From Arthrobacter silviterrae (lineage in GTDB: Bacteria > Actinomycetota > Actinomycetes > Actinomycetales > Micrococcaceae), in assembly GCF_011045165.1 (NCBI RefSeq), contig NZ_JAAKZI010000004.1:62001-126000 (forward strand): 64,000 nt of DNA, in the 5' to 3' direction. This document shows positions 29,359 through 37,884 of this stretch, piece by piece. The notes beneath the pieces were generated by a model. That model did not search any database. It saw only the letters and a list, made by a program, of their open reading frames with translations, and was not told the DNA's origin. Every line of letters starts with the position of its first letter. Within the stretch, counting starts at the first letter, position 1. The position numbers and the translations under genes were made by a program.

Positions 29359-30264
29359 CTACTCGCAGGGGATGCCGGCGAGGGCCAGGGCCACATCCAG
29401 GTTGGGCAGGTTGATCTGTGCGTCCGCGGCGGCCCGGACGGCTGGTTTGGCGTTAAAGGCCACGCCGAGCGCCGCCGCGGCCATCATGTCGAGGTCGTTG
29501 GCGCCGTCGCCGATCGCCATGCTGGCGTCGAGGCCAATCCCGGCCTCGGCGCTCCACGCGCGCAGCGACACTGCCTTGGCCGCCCTGTCCACCACGGGGC
29601 CGGACACCTTGCCGGTGAGCCTGCCGTCAATGATTTCCAATTCGTTGGCGAGGTAAAAATCGAGGCCAAGGTGCGCTGCCAGGGGCGCCAGGATCTGCGA
29701 AAAGCCGCCTGACACGGCGGCAACGGTGTGCCCTGCGGCCTTGGCAGCCGCCACCAGGCGTTCCGCCCCGACCGACAGCTGGATCTTGGCGCCGACGTCG
29801 GCCAGCACTGACTCCGGCAGGCCCGCCAGCGTTGCCAAGCGGTGGTGCAGGCTCTGGGCGAAGTCCAGCTCACCGCGCATGGCAGCTGCGGTCACCTTCG
29901 CAACCTCGGCCTCCGTGCCTGCGTGCGAGGCCAGCAGCTCAATGACCTCCTGCCGGATTAGGGTGGAATCCACATCCATGATGATGAACTTGCGCCCGGC
30001 ACCCCTCAGCGACTCGGGTACGACGGCGGTGTCCACGCCGGTAACCGGGGCAGCAGCAATGGCGGTGCGCAATTCCCGGACGGCTTGGTCCGCGGCGTCA
30101 AGGGGAGAGCGGAGCGAAAACACGGCCACATCAAAGCCCGGGTGCTTTTCCAGCGACTCCTGTTCAATGTGGCTGCCGTTGGCCGCAATCAGGCGGCGGA
30201 GCTGGTCGAGGGAGTCCGTGGGCAGCGAACGGCCATAACTGACTGCGGTAAGTGTGGAGGGCAT
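29359..30264 (-). CDS. serB: Phosphoserine phosphatase
   Basis: HAD-superfamily enzyme for the last step of serine synthesis, 301 aa. The nucleophile motif is DVDST (Asp97 and Asp99), then the SGGF motif (AAVSGGFSQIL) and the GDGANDLDM motif. The N-terminal ~85 residues form the regulatory-like region seen in long SerB proteins. It converges with the SDR gene and diverges from an ABC ATPase gene. Confidence 0.94.
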   Translation of the reverse strand: MPSTLTAVSYGRSLPTDSLDQLRRLIAANGSHIEQESLEKHPGFDVAVFSLRSPLDAADQAVRELRTAIAAAPVTGVDTAVVPESLRGAGRKFIIMDVDSTLIRQEVIELLASHAGTEAEVAKVTAAAMRGELDFAQSLHHRLATLAGLPESVLADVGAKIQLSVGAERLVAAAKAAGHTVAAVSGGFSQILAPLAAHLGLDFYLANELEIIDGRLTGKVSGPVVDRAAKAVSLRAWSAEAGIGLDASMAIGDGANDLDMMAAAALGVAFNAKPAVRAAADAQINLPNLDVALALAGIPCE

Positions 30265-30328
30265 GGTTCGATTCTAGCGTTCGATCAGCCCCGGCCCGTG
30301 GTTCGCCGGGGAGGCCCGCGGTTTCTAG

Positions 30329-30334
30329 TAGGCT
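30329..30334 (+). promoter_or_regulatory. -10 box TAGGCT, 8 nt before the ABC ATPase ATG
   Basis: TAGGCT fits the actinobacterial TAnnnT -10 pattern. Its distance to the ATG at 30343 implies a 5' leader of about zero to two bases. No good -35 is visible. Confidence 0.4.
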
Positions 30335-30342
30335 CATTGTTC

Positions 30343-31134
30343 ATGAGTGAAGTTTTGGGTTTGGCCGGTGTCAGCGTGGTCCGCGGCACCAGGACATTGT
30401 TGGATTCCATTGACTGGCGCGTGGCCGAAGGGGAGCGCTGGGTGGTGCTGGGACCCAACGGCGCCGGCAAGAGCACCCTCCTTCAAATCGCGGGTGCGAG
30501 GATGCACCCCACCCGCGGGGTGGCGGGCATCCTGGACGAGGTCCTCGGCGCCGTCGATGTCTTTGAACTCCGCCCGCGGATTGGCCTGGCCTCCTCCGCC
30601 CTGGCCAACCAGATTCCGGAGCACGAAAAGGTTCTCAACGTGGTGGTGACGGCCGCCTACGGCGTCACCGGCCGCTGGCGCGAGGCTTACGAGCGCGACG
30701 ACGAACGGCGCGCCTTCCGCCTGCTCGAGGACTGGGGCATGTCCACCTTCCTGAACCGCCCCTTCGCGTCACTGAGCGAGGGGGAGCGGAAGCGTGTGCA
30801 GATTGCCCGGGCACTCATGAGCGATCCTGAACTCCTCCTGCTCGACGAGCCGGGCGCAGGCCTGGACCTCGCCGGGCGCGAGGACCTGGTGCAGCGCCTG
30901 AGCCAGTTGGCTGCGGACCCGCTTGCGCCGTCCACCGTACTGGTCACGCACCACCTTGAAGAGGTTCCCCCGGGCTTCACCCACGCACTTCTGCTGCGCG
31001 ACGGCGGCGTGGTGGTACAGGGCCCCATCGGCGACGTGCTGACGGAGGAAAACCTCAGCGCCACGTTCGGGCTGCCGCTGAGTGTCACCACCAACGGCGG
31101 CCGCTTCGCCGCCACGGCGCGCCACCAGCCGTGA
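30343..31134 (+). CDS. Stand-alone ABC transporter ATP-binding protein
   Basis: Single ABC domain of 263 aa with Walker A GPNGAGKST, signature SLSEGERKRVQIARAL, Walker B LLLLDEPGAGLD and switch VLVTHHLEEVPPGF. The pattern with ELRPRIGLASSALANQIP resembles the ModF/YlmA group of orphan ATPases often annotated as iron or molybdate ABC subunits. No permease gene is adjacent. ATG 30343 lacks a ribosome-binding site but follows a -10 box closely. A TrmH methyltransferase gene starts 22 bp downstream. Confidence 0.87.
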   Translation: MSEVLGLAGVSVVRGTRTLLDSIDWRVAEGERWVVLGPNGAGKSTLLQIAGARMHPTRGVAGILDEVLGAVDVFELRPRIGLASSALANQIPEHEKVLNVVVTAAYGVTGRWREAYERDDERRAFRLLEDWGMSTFLNRPFASLSEGERKRVQIARALMSDPELLLLDEPGAGLDLAGREDLVQRLSQLAADPLAPSTVLVTHHLEEVPPGFTHALLLRDGGVVVQGPIGDVLTEENLSATFGLPLSVTTNGGRFAATARHQP

Positions 31135-31156
31135 ACCGTTCGGCGGCGCGCAAGGC

Positions 31157-31969
31157 ATGATCATCCAGCTTACCGACCCGGCGGATCCGCGGGTCAGTGA
31201 CTACACATCCCTGACGGATGTGCAGCTGCGCAAGCTGCGCGAACCCGATGAAGGCATGTACATTGCCGAGAGTTCGCGCGTGCTCCGAAGGGCGCTCGAC
31301 GCCGGTCACCAGCCACGGTCGTTCTTCATGGCCGAAAAGTGGCTGCCGGAGCTCTCCGACGTCATCGCAGCCCACCCCGAGGTTCCGGTTTTTGTCGGCA
31401 CCGCGCAAATGCTTGAGGACATCACCGGCTTCCACCTGCACCGCGGTGCCATGGCGGCCATGCACCGCCCGGCCCCGGCGAACATCCCGGCACTGCTGGC
31501 CGGCGCGCGCCGGGTGGCCGTGCTGGAGGACATCGTTGACCACACCAATATCGGCGCCATTTTCCGTTCCGCCGCCGCGCTGGGGGTCGACGCCGTCCTG
31601 GTCAGCCCCCGCTGCGGCGACCCCCTGTACCGCCGCAGCATCCGGGTCAGCATGGGCACCGTTTTCCAGGTTCCCTGGGCTCGCCTGCCCGAGTGGCCGG
31701 AGGGCATGTCACTGTTGCGCGAGGCCGGATTTACGACGGCGGCGCTTGCGCTGGAGCCTGACTCGCTCACCATCAGGGAACTTGCCAGCCGCCAGTACGG
31801 CAGGCTGGCACTGATCCTTGGCACTGAAGGGGACGGCCTTAGCCACGCCACGCTGGCCCAGGCCGACCACTCCGTGATGATCCCCATGTACGCCGGGGTA
31901 GACTCCCTCAACGTTGCATCCGCCAGCGCTGTCGCCTTCTTTGCCACCCAGCCGGGTGCCGCGGGGTAG
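31157..31969 (+). CDS. TrmH/SpoU-family RNA 2'-O-methyltransferase
   Basis: SPOUT-class methyltransferase of 270 aa that should methylate ribose in tRNA or rRNA using S-adenosylmethionine. The N-terminal substrate-binding part shows EGMYIAESSRVLRRAL. The three SpoU motifs are NIGAIFRSAAALG, LILGTEGDGLS and IPMYAGVDSLNVASASAVA. ATG 31157 is the first in-frame start after the preceding gene. The RNA target cannot be predicted from this sequence. Confidence 0.9.
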   Translation: MIIQLTDPADPRVSDYTSLTDVQLRKLREPDEGMYIAESSRVLRRALDAGHQPRSFFMAEKWLPELSDVIAAHPEVPVFVGTAQMLEDITGFHLHRGAMAAMHRPAPANIPALLAGARRVAVLEDIVDHTNIGAIFRSAAALGVDAVLVSPRCGDPLYRRSIRVSMGTVFQVPWARLPEWPEGMSLLREAGFTTAALALEPDSLTIRELASRQYGRLALILGTEGDGLSHATLAQADHSVMIPMYAGVDSLNVASASAVAFFATQPGAAG

Positions 31970-31987
31970 CACCCGACGAACCGCAGG

Positions 31988-31993
31988 TAGGCT
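31988..31993 (+). promoter_or_regulatory. -10 box TAGGCT, 6 nt before the peroxiredoxin ATG
   Basis: Same box and spacing class as at other starts in this window. It suggests a leaderless transcript beginning at or beside the ATG at 32000. Confidence 0.45.
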
Positions 31994-31999
31994 GAAACC

Positions 32000-32494
32000 A
32001 TGAAAATTGGTGACGTCGCGGCCGACTTTGAATTGCCTGACCAGCACGGAATTCCGCGCAGGCTCTCCGAACTCTCTGCCGGCGGGCTGCTGGTGCTCTT
32101 CTTTTACCCGCGCGCCGGGAGCGGCGGCTGCACCAGGGAAGCCTGCCACTTCCGCGACCTGGAGCGGGATTTTGCCAGGGTAGGGGCAGCCGTTGCGGGC
32201 ATCAGCAACGACGCCCCTGCCAAGCAGCGCGAATTCGCCACGGAAAACCACTTCAGCTATCCGCTGCTCAGCGACGCCGCAGGCGAGGTGGCGGACCAGT
32301 TTGGCGTCCGGCGTCGTTTGTTGGCGCGAAACCTGCCCACCAAACGGACCACCTTCGTCCTTGACGCGCAGCTGACCGTCAAGTTCGCGGTGTCCAGCGA
32401 AACCGACATGTTCGTGCATGCGGACCAGGCGCTGGCTGCCATCCGGTCGTGGAATCCGCCGCCCAGCTTGGAGAATGGGCCCGGGGACCGGTAA
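32000..32494 (+). CDS. Peroxiredoxin (BCP/PrxQ family)
   Basis: Thiol peroxidase of 164 aa that reduces hydrogen peroxide and organic peroxides. The peroxidatic Cys44 and resolving Cys49 lie in YPRAGSGGCTREACHFRD, matching the five-residue spacing of the PrxQ class. The usual Thr before the first cysteine is replaced by Ser/Gly context. The stop codon lies inside a hairpin (9-bp perfect arms 32478-32486 and 32509-32517) that has no T-run. Confidence 0.9.
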   Translation: MKIGDVAADFELPDQHGIPRRLSELSAGGLLVLFFYPRAGSGGCTREACHFRDLERDFARVGAAVAGISNDAPAKQREFATENHFSYPLLSDAAGEVADQFGVRRRLLARNLPTKRTTFVLDAQLTVKFAVSSETDMFVHADQALAAIRSWNPPPSLENGPGDR

Positions 32495-32569
32495 AGTGTG
32501 TAGCTGGCCCCCGGGCCATAACATTCATCAGTCTGGCAAAAACCAGGCGATTACCTTTTGAGGCTGACA

Positions 32570-32824
32570 GTGAAGCAGAATACCCACCCCAAGTACGAAG
32601 CAATCGTTTTCAACGACCTGGCTTCGGGCACCCAGTTCCTGACGCGTTCCACCGCAACGTCGAGCAAGACCATCGAATGGGAAGATGGCAACACCTACCC
32701 CGTCATCGACGTTGAAATCTCCTCGGAGTCGCACCCGTTCTACACGGGCAAGCAGCGCATCATGGACAGCGCCGGCCGCGTGGAGCGCTTCAACGCCCGC
32801 TTCGCCAACTTCGGCAAGAAGTAA
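32570..32824 (+). CDS. rpmE2: Ribosomal protein bL31, type B (zinc-independent)
   Basis: 84-aa large-subunit protein starting [15 protein letters not shown] after a GTG at 32570, with GAGG 6 nt upstream deciding the start. It has no cysteine, unlike the zinc-binding type A form, and keeps the type B signature [10 protein letters not shown] and C-terminal [12 protein letters not shown]. Type B copies are often induced under zinc starvation through Zur, but I see no Zur box upstream. It is followed by a strong terminator. Confidence 0.95.
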   Translation: MKQNTHPKYEAIVFNDLASGTQFLTRSTATSSKTIEWEDGNTYPVIDVEISSESHPFYTGKQRIMDSAGRVERFNARFANFGKK

Positions 32825-32866
32825 GCCTTCCTCACCGAAGCACAGCATGGCAGGCACGTTCCTGCA

Positions 32867-32896
32867 GGGCCCGCACCGGATGGTGCGGGCCCTTTT
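32867..32896 (+). terminator. Rho-independent terminator after rpmE2
   Basis: GGGCCCGCACC at 32867-32877 and its exact complement at 32882-32892 surround the loop GGAT, followed by TTTT. It ends the rpmE2 transcript 43 bp past the stop. Confidence 0.9.
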
Positions 32897-32951
32897 GCGC
32901 TGTTGTGCCCCTGTTTTGCACTCGCGCCCCATTAGTTGGGAAACTAAGGCC

Positions 32952-34013
32952 ATGGCTCCTGAACTGCATGGCGAATACAAGGTCCACGGCGGCAAGCTGG
33001 TGGTGGTCGATCTGGACGTGGCGGCCGGGTTGCTGGCGAATGTCTCGGTCAGCGGCGACTTCTTCCTGGAACCCGACGAGGCCCTCGATGACATCAACGC
33101 GGCCCTGTCGGGACTACCCGCCGACCTCCCCGCCACAGCGCTGGCCGAGGCCATCACGGCGGCGCTGCCGGCCGGCGTCGTGCTCTTTGGCTTTTCCGCC
33201 CAGGCTGTCTCAGTGGCTGTCCGGCGGGCGCTGGCGAAGGCCAGCAGCTGGCTGGACCACGACTGGGACATCATTGCCCCGACCGTGCTGCCCACGGCCG
33301 TCAACGTGGCCCTTGACGAAGTCCTCACGAGGGAGGTGGGCGCCGGGCGGCGCAACCCCACCCTGCGCTTTTGGGACTGGAACGAACCCTCCGTGGTGAT
33401 TGGCAGTTTCCAGTCGGTCCGCAACGAACTGGACCCGGGGGGCGTCGGAAAGTACGGGATCAACGTGGTGCGGCGGATCAGTGGCGGCGGCGCCATGTTC
33501 ATGGAGGCGGGCAACTGCATCACCTACTCCCTGTACCTGCCGCAGAGCCTGGTGGACGGACTCAGCTTTGAGGATTCCTACAAGTTCCTGGATGCGTGGG
33601 TCATGGCCGCGCTGGAGTCGGTCGGCATCACGGCGTACTACGTGCCGCTGAACGACATTGCCACGGACCAGGGCAAAATTGGCGGGGCCGCGCAAAAGCG
33701 GCTAGGCAACGGCGCCATGGTGCACCATGTCACCATGAGCTATGACATTGACGCGGACAAGATGGTGGAAGTGCTGCGGATCGGCAAGGAAAAACTCTCC
33801 GACAAGGGAACCCGCTCCGCCAAGAAACGCGTGGACCCGCTGCGGCGCCAGACCGGCCTGCCTCGTGCCGAGATTGTTGCCCGCATGATGGAGACGTTCC
33901 GGGAGCGCTACAACGCCCAGGCGTCCGTGCTCACGCCCGCCGAGCTGGAGGAGGCGAAACGGCTGGTGGACAGCAAGTTTGGCACCGACGCGTGGCTGAA
34001 CAGGATCCCGTGA
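32952..34013 (+). CDS. Lipoate-protein ligase with N-terminal LplB-like accessory domain
   Basis: Predicted lipoate (or octanoate) ligase that attaches lipoate to dehydrogenase E2 and GcvH proteins, 353 aa. Residues 1 to about 90 (KVHGGKLVVVDLDV and VSGDFFLEPDEALDDINAAL) resemble the accessory domain called LplB in archaea and the C-terminal domain of E. coli LplA. The catalytic domain follows, with RFWDWNEPSVVIGSFQ, VRRISGGGAMFMEAGN and the KIGGAAQKR lysine motif. The order is therefore permuted relative to E. coli LplA. The ATG follows CTAAGG closely. Confidence 0.85.
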   Translation: MAPELHGEYKVHGGKLVVVDLDVAAGLLANVSVSGDFFLEPDEALDDINAALSGLPADLPATALAEAITAALPAGVVLFGFSAQAVSVAVRRALAKASSWLDHDWDIIAPTVLPTAVNVALDEVLTREVGAGRRNPTLRFWDWNEPSVVIGSFQSVRNELDPGGVGKYGINVVRRISGGGAMFMEAGNCITYSLYLPQSLVDGLSFEDSYKFLDAWVMAALESVGITAYYVPLNDIATDQGKIGGAAQKRLGNGAMVHHVTMSYDIDADKMVEVLRIGKEKLSDKGTRSAKKRVDPLRRQTGLPRAEIVARMMETFRERYNAQASVLTPAELEEAKRLVDSKFGTDAWLNRIP

Positions 34014-35131
34014 CGGGCCCGGAGGCAGGTGCTCTACCGCATCATCCGGGGCCGTCCCGCGCGCCGTCTGCCAGGACGCTGCTGCGGCATTGGCTACGGC
34101 ACCAGCCACCGGCGGCGTTTGCCTTTGTCATGGCCACCGGAATTGTCGCCCAGGCGCTCAGTGACGCAGGGTGGGTGCCGCTTTCCCGTGCCCTGCTGTG
34201 GCTGGCGGCCGCCGCCCTGGCGGTGCTGGCAGTGGGGCTGGTGGGCCGGCTCGCCACCAACCGGGCAGGGGCTGTGGCGGACTTCCGCGACCCGCACGTG
34301 GGCTTTGGCTACCTCACCATGGTGGCGGCCTGCAATGTGGTCGGCACCGGTTTCCACGCAACCCTGCCGGGCGTGACCTGGGCGCTGGCACTGGCCAGCA
34401 TCCCCCTGTGGCTGTTCCTCGCCTATGGCATCCCGTTGTCCATGATGCTGCGGACCGAGATGGGGGAGGGCGGGGGCGGTGCGGGGCTGCTGCCACGGCT
34501 GCTGCCCGTGGACGGCACATGGTTCCTGTGGGTCGTGGCCACGCAGTCGCTTTCCGTTGTCGCGGCCACCCTGGCCGTGGACAACTCCTCGATCCGGCTG
34601 CTCAGCGACGCCGCCGTCGCCTTTTGGGGCATCGGCATCATGCTTTACCTGACGCTGACCACCCTGGTGATGCTGCGTCTGCTCACGGGCGGCGAGAACC
34701 ACGGCGGCATTGTGCCGGCCAACTGGATCTTCATGGGCGCCACGGCCATTTCTGTCCTGGCCGGCTCCATGATTCTCAACCTGCCCGCGGGCGTGCCCGT
34801 GCTTGACCTGGCCGCAGCCACGGTGGGGGGCATCAGCTACCTGCTGTGGGCCTTCGGGCTGTGGTGGGTTCCCCTGCTGGTCGCATTTGGCATATGGCGC
34901 CACCTGGTTCGGCGGGAGCCCCTGCAGTATGTCACGGCGCTGTGGTCGATCGTCTTCCCGCTGGGCATGTTCTCCGTGGCCACGTTCCACTTTGGCCACG
35001 AAAACCGCATGCCCCTGGTGGCCACGCTGGGTCAGTGGGCCGACTGGATTGCCGTGGCGGCCTGGACGCTGGCCGCCCTGGGAATGGCCGTGGCCGGCAT
35101 CCGCTTCATCCGCAGGGGCGCACTGCCGTAG
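34010..35131 (+). CDS. TDT-family (tellurite-resistance/dicarboxylate) membrane transporter
   Basis: Integral membrane protein of 373 aa with about ten hydrophobic segments. Early conserved FAFVMATGIVAQAL, central FGYLTMVAACNVVGTGFH and late VFPLGMFSVATFHFG place it in the TDT superfamily, which includes TehA-like channels and SLAC1. The substrate cannot be assigned. GTG 34010 overlaps the lipoate ligase stop as GTGA, with AGGA 5 nt upstream, so the two are translationally coupled although no functional link is obvious. It converges with pepN. Confidence 0.85.
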   Translation: MTGPEAGALPHHPGPSRAPSARTLLRHWLRHQPPAAFAFVMATGIVAQALSDAGWVPLSRALLWLAAAALAVLAVGLVGRLATNRAGAVADFRDPHVGFGYLTMVAACNVVGTGFHATLPGVTWALALASIPLWLFLAYGIPLSMMLRTEMGEGGGGAGLLPRLLPVDGTWFLWVVATQSLSVVAATLAVDNSSIRLLSDAAVAFWGIGIMLYLTLTTLVMLRLLTGGENHGGIVPANWIFMGATAISVLAGSMILNLPAGVPVLDLAAATVGGISYLLWAFGLWWVPLLVAFGIWRHLVRREPLQYVTALWSIVFPLGMFSVATFHFGHENRMPLVATLGQWADWIAVAAWTLAALGMAVAGIRFIRRGALP

Positions 35132-35170
35132 CGCCGTATTCGGCCGGCATTGCCCCCGGCTGCCGGGCCC

Positions 35171-37822
35171 CTATTCGGAAACCGCCTGGGCCGACAACGC
35201 ACGGACCAGGTGGTCGCGCTGCTCCACCACCAGCCGGCGCAGGCCGGTTGCCGCATCGCCATTGGCGGCCAGCCACAGGTCGGTGCGGGCCACCACGGGA
35301 TGGTCCGTGGGGGCCGTGCCCGGCGCGAGGTCCTGGTGGGCGGGGAACAGCCCGCGCACCAGCCGCCCGGCAATTTCTATGCTGCGTTCCGCCCAGAACC
35401 CGTTGAGCGCGGCAAAGTACGGTTCAATGTAGGGCTGAAGCAGGCTGTGCCCGCCCACCATGAAGCCCTCCAGCGTGGCGCTGAGCAGTTCGTTGGTCAG
35501 TTCACTGCCGTCCACTGCACTGCGCCACGCCTCGGCCTTGACGGCGGCGTCGGGGAAGCTGGCCCAGGCCGTCAGCCGGCCCACGCGCGTCTCGGCGGTG
35601 GTTTCCTTGGCCAGCTCGGCGTCCAGCTGGCCGGTGGTGGCCTGCCCGCGGGCCGCGAGGGCCTGCCACAGCAGCCAGCGCAGTTCGCTGTCCACGTTGA
35701 GCCCTGTCGGCACCTTCACCCCGTCCAGCAGCTCGCGGATTCTCCCGGTGGCGGCATCGGCACCGCGCCCCAGCGCGGCCAGGGTGCGGGCCCACACCAG
35801 TTGCTCGTCGCCGCCGGCCTCCGCCGCTTCCAGGTGATGGACGACGACGGCCAGCAGCCCCGCGCGGGCCTCGCCGCGGGTGCCCGGCTGGCAGTAGTTG
35901 GCCACAGCAAACCGGGCGTTGTCCACCAGCGACTGCAGAAGCGAAATGTCCGGCTCTCCCGCCGCATGCCGGCTGACCGCGTCCACGTAGCTCCGGGCAG
36001 GCACCAGCCCGTCCCGGACGGCGTTCCACAGGGATGACCAGACCAGGCTGCGGGCCAGGGGATCCGCCACGGCACCGAGGGATTCCAGGGCTGTGGCATG
36101 GGATGCTGGGTCGAGTCGCACCTTGGCGTAGCTGAGGTCCTGGTCGTTGACCACCAGCAGGGCGGGCGCGGGGAAGCCGGAAAGTTCAGGCACTTCCGTC
36201 TCCGGGCCGGCCACGTCGATCGTCACCGAGTGGGTCCGGGCCAGCCGGCCGTCGTCGTCCCAGCCAAACAGCCCCACCGCGAGCCGGTGCGTTCGAAGCG
36301 CCGGAAGGCCCGTCACCGGGTCCGTGGCTTCCTGTTCCACCACCACGGAGCTGATCTTGCCGTCGGCAAGCTCAATGCGAGGCGTCAGGGTGGAGATGCC
36401 GGCGGTTTGCAACCAGTCGCCGGCCCAGGTGGACAGGTCACGCCCGGATGCCGCTCCGAGGGGGGCCAGGAGGTCCTTCAATGAGGTGTTGCCGTACTCG
36501 TGGGCGCTGAAATACCCGCGGGAGCCTTCCATGAACGCTTCCCGCCCCACGTAGGCCACGAGCTGCTTGAGCACCGAGGCACCCTTGGCATAGGTGATGC
36601 CGTCGAAGTTTTGCTTGGCCGCCTCGAGGTGGGGGATGTCGGCCACTATGGGGTGGGTCGTGGGGAGCTGGTCCTGGACATAGGCCCACGCCTTGCGGCG
36701 GCTGGCGAACATGGTCCAGGACTTCTCGCCCCAGGGGGTTGCCTCCGCCACGGCCAGGTGCCCCATGAAATCGGCAAAGGATTCCTTGAGCCAGAGATCG
36801 TCCCACCAGCTCATGGTCACCAGGTCCCCGAACCACATGTGTGCCATTTCGTGCATGATGGTGTTGGCCCGCTGCTGGTACTGCGTGTCCGTGGCGCGGG
36901 AGGTGTGGATGTAGGACTCCGTGAAGGTGACCAGGCCCGGGTTTTCCATGGCGCCAAGGTTGTATTCGGGCACAAAGGCCTGGTCATACTTCCCAAACGG
37001 GTAGGGGTAGTCAAAGGCCTCGTTGAAGAATTGCAGCCCGGCCTTCGTCACGGCAAAGATCGGGTCCGTGTCAAAATTGGCCGCCAGCGAGTTGCGGCAA
37101 TAGGCCGTCAAGGGGATTTCCAGTTCGCTGCCGGCGTGGGCGCTCTCGGGCCCGAAGACCATGCTGAACTGGTCGGAAACCTTGAAGTACGGCCCGGCCA
37201 GGATGGTGGTGATGTAGGTGGAAATGGGGAGCGTGGGGGCAAAGTCCCAGGTCCCTGTTACTGTAGTGCCGCCGTCGTCCATGGCCGTGTCCGCGTAGCC
37301 GGTGACGGACTGGTTGGAGGCCACCTCCCAGTGCGCCGGGGCCGTGACGTGGAAGGTGAAGGGGGCCTTCAGATCGGGCTGCTCAAAGTTGGCGAAAACG
37401 CGGCGGGCATCCGCCGGCTCATACTGCGTGTAGGTGTAGACCAGGCCGTCGGCGGGATCCTCGAAGCGGTGCAGGCCCTCGCCTGAGCGGGAATACGCTG
37501 CGGTTGCCGTGACAGTCACTTCATTGTCCAGGGCCAGGCCCGGGAGGTGGATCCGGGCTCCGTCCACAGCCTTGTCCAGCTCCAGGGACAGCCCGTTCAG
37601 GACCACGGATTCAACGCCCAGGCCGATGAAGTCAAGGAAGGTTTCGGCGCCGGCCCGCGCCGCGCTGAAGGCGATGGTGCTCCTGGTCCGAAAGCCCGGC
37701 TCGGCAAGGCGTGTCGCGTTGCCGATGTCCACGCAGACATCATAGTGGTGGACGGTCAGAAGGGCTTTGCGCGTGGCTGCCTCGGCACGGCTTAGATTTG
37801 AATTCAACACCGTTTCATTCAA
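35171..37822 (-). CDS. pepN: Aminopeptidase N (M1 family)
   Basis: Zinc aminopeptidase of 883 aa removing N-terminal residues from peptides in the cytosol. The exopeptidase motif GAMENPG is at 290-296 and the zinc site HEMAHMWFGD gives His324, His328 and Glu347. The C-terminal ERAP1-like helical domain is intact. The start is TTG at 37822, fixed by GGAGG ending 5 nt upstream. GTG 37810 is a less likely alternative. It converges with the TDT gene at 39 bp. Confidence 0.95.
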   Translation of the reverse strand: MNETVLNSNLSRAEAATRKALLTVHHYDVCVDIGNATRLAEPGFRTRSTIAFSAARAGAETFLDFIGLGVESVVLNGLSLELDKAVDGARIHLPGLALDNEVTVTATAAYSRSGEGLHRFEDPADGLVYTYTQYEPADARRVFANFEQPDLKAPFTFHVTAPAHWEVASNQSVTGYADTAMDDGGTTVTGTWDFAPTLPISTYITTILAGPYFKVSDQFSMVFGPESAHAGSELEIPLTAYCRNSLAANFDTDPIFAVTKAGLQFFNEAFDYPYPFGKYDQAFVPEYNLGAMENPGLVTFTESYIHTSRATDTQYQQRANTIMHEMAHMWFGDLVTMSWWDDLWLKESFADFMGHLAVAEATPWGEKSWTMFASRRKAWAYVQDQLPTTHPIVADIPHLEAAKQNFDGITYAKGASVLKQLVAYVGREAFMEGSRGYFSAHEYGNTSLKDLLAPLGAASGRDLSTWAGDWLQTAGISTLTPRIELADGKISSVVVEQEATDPVTGLPALRTHRLAVGLFGWDDDGRLARTHSVTIDVAGPETEVPELSGFPAPALLVVNDQDLSYAKVRLDPASHATALESLGAVADPLARSLVWSSLWNAVRDGLVPARSYVDAVSRHAAGEPDISLLQSLVDNARFAVANYCQPGTRGEARAGLLAVVVHHLEAAEAGGDEQLVWARTLAALGRGADAATGRIRELLDGVKVPTGLNVDSELRWLLWQALAARGQATTGQLDAELAKETTAETRVGRLTAWASFPDAAVKAEAWRSAVDGSELTNELLSATLEGFMVGGHSLLQPYIEPYFAALNGFWAERSIEIAGRLVRGLFPAHQDLAPGTAPTDHPVVARTDLWLAANGDAATGLRRLVVEQRDHLVRALSAQAVSE

Positions 37823-37843
37823 CCACGCCTCCGGCGGGACGCC

Positions 37844-37870
37844 GGGCCGGCGCCGGCCCGGCGCCGGCCC
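37844..37870. terminator. GC-only palindromic hairpin between pepN and the YeiH gene
   Basis: A perfect 16-bp palindrome at 37844-37859 (GGGCCGGCGCCGGCCC) is followed by a second copy of its right half ending at 37870. It lies between the stop of the YeiH gene and the pepN start, both on the minus strand, with no T-run. Confidence 0.5.
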
Positions 37871-37884
37871 GCAGGCTGCCCCGC

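Noticed and set aside
32478-32517. Terminator around the peroxiredoxin stop codon
   Set aside because: The 9-bp arms are perfect, but the stop codon lies inside the loop and no T-run follows, so termination there is not supported.
32497-32569. Zur operator upstream of the zinc-free L31 gene
   Set aside because: A Zur box was expected from family knowledge, but no matching palindrome is present in the leader.
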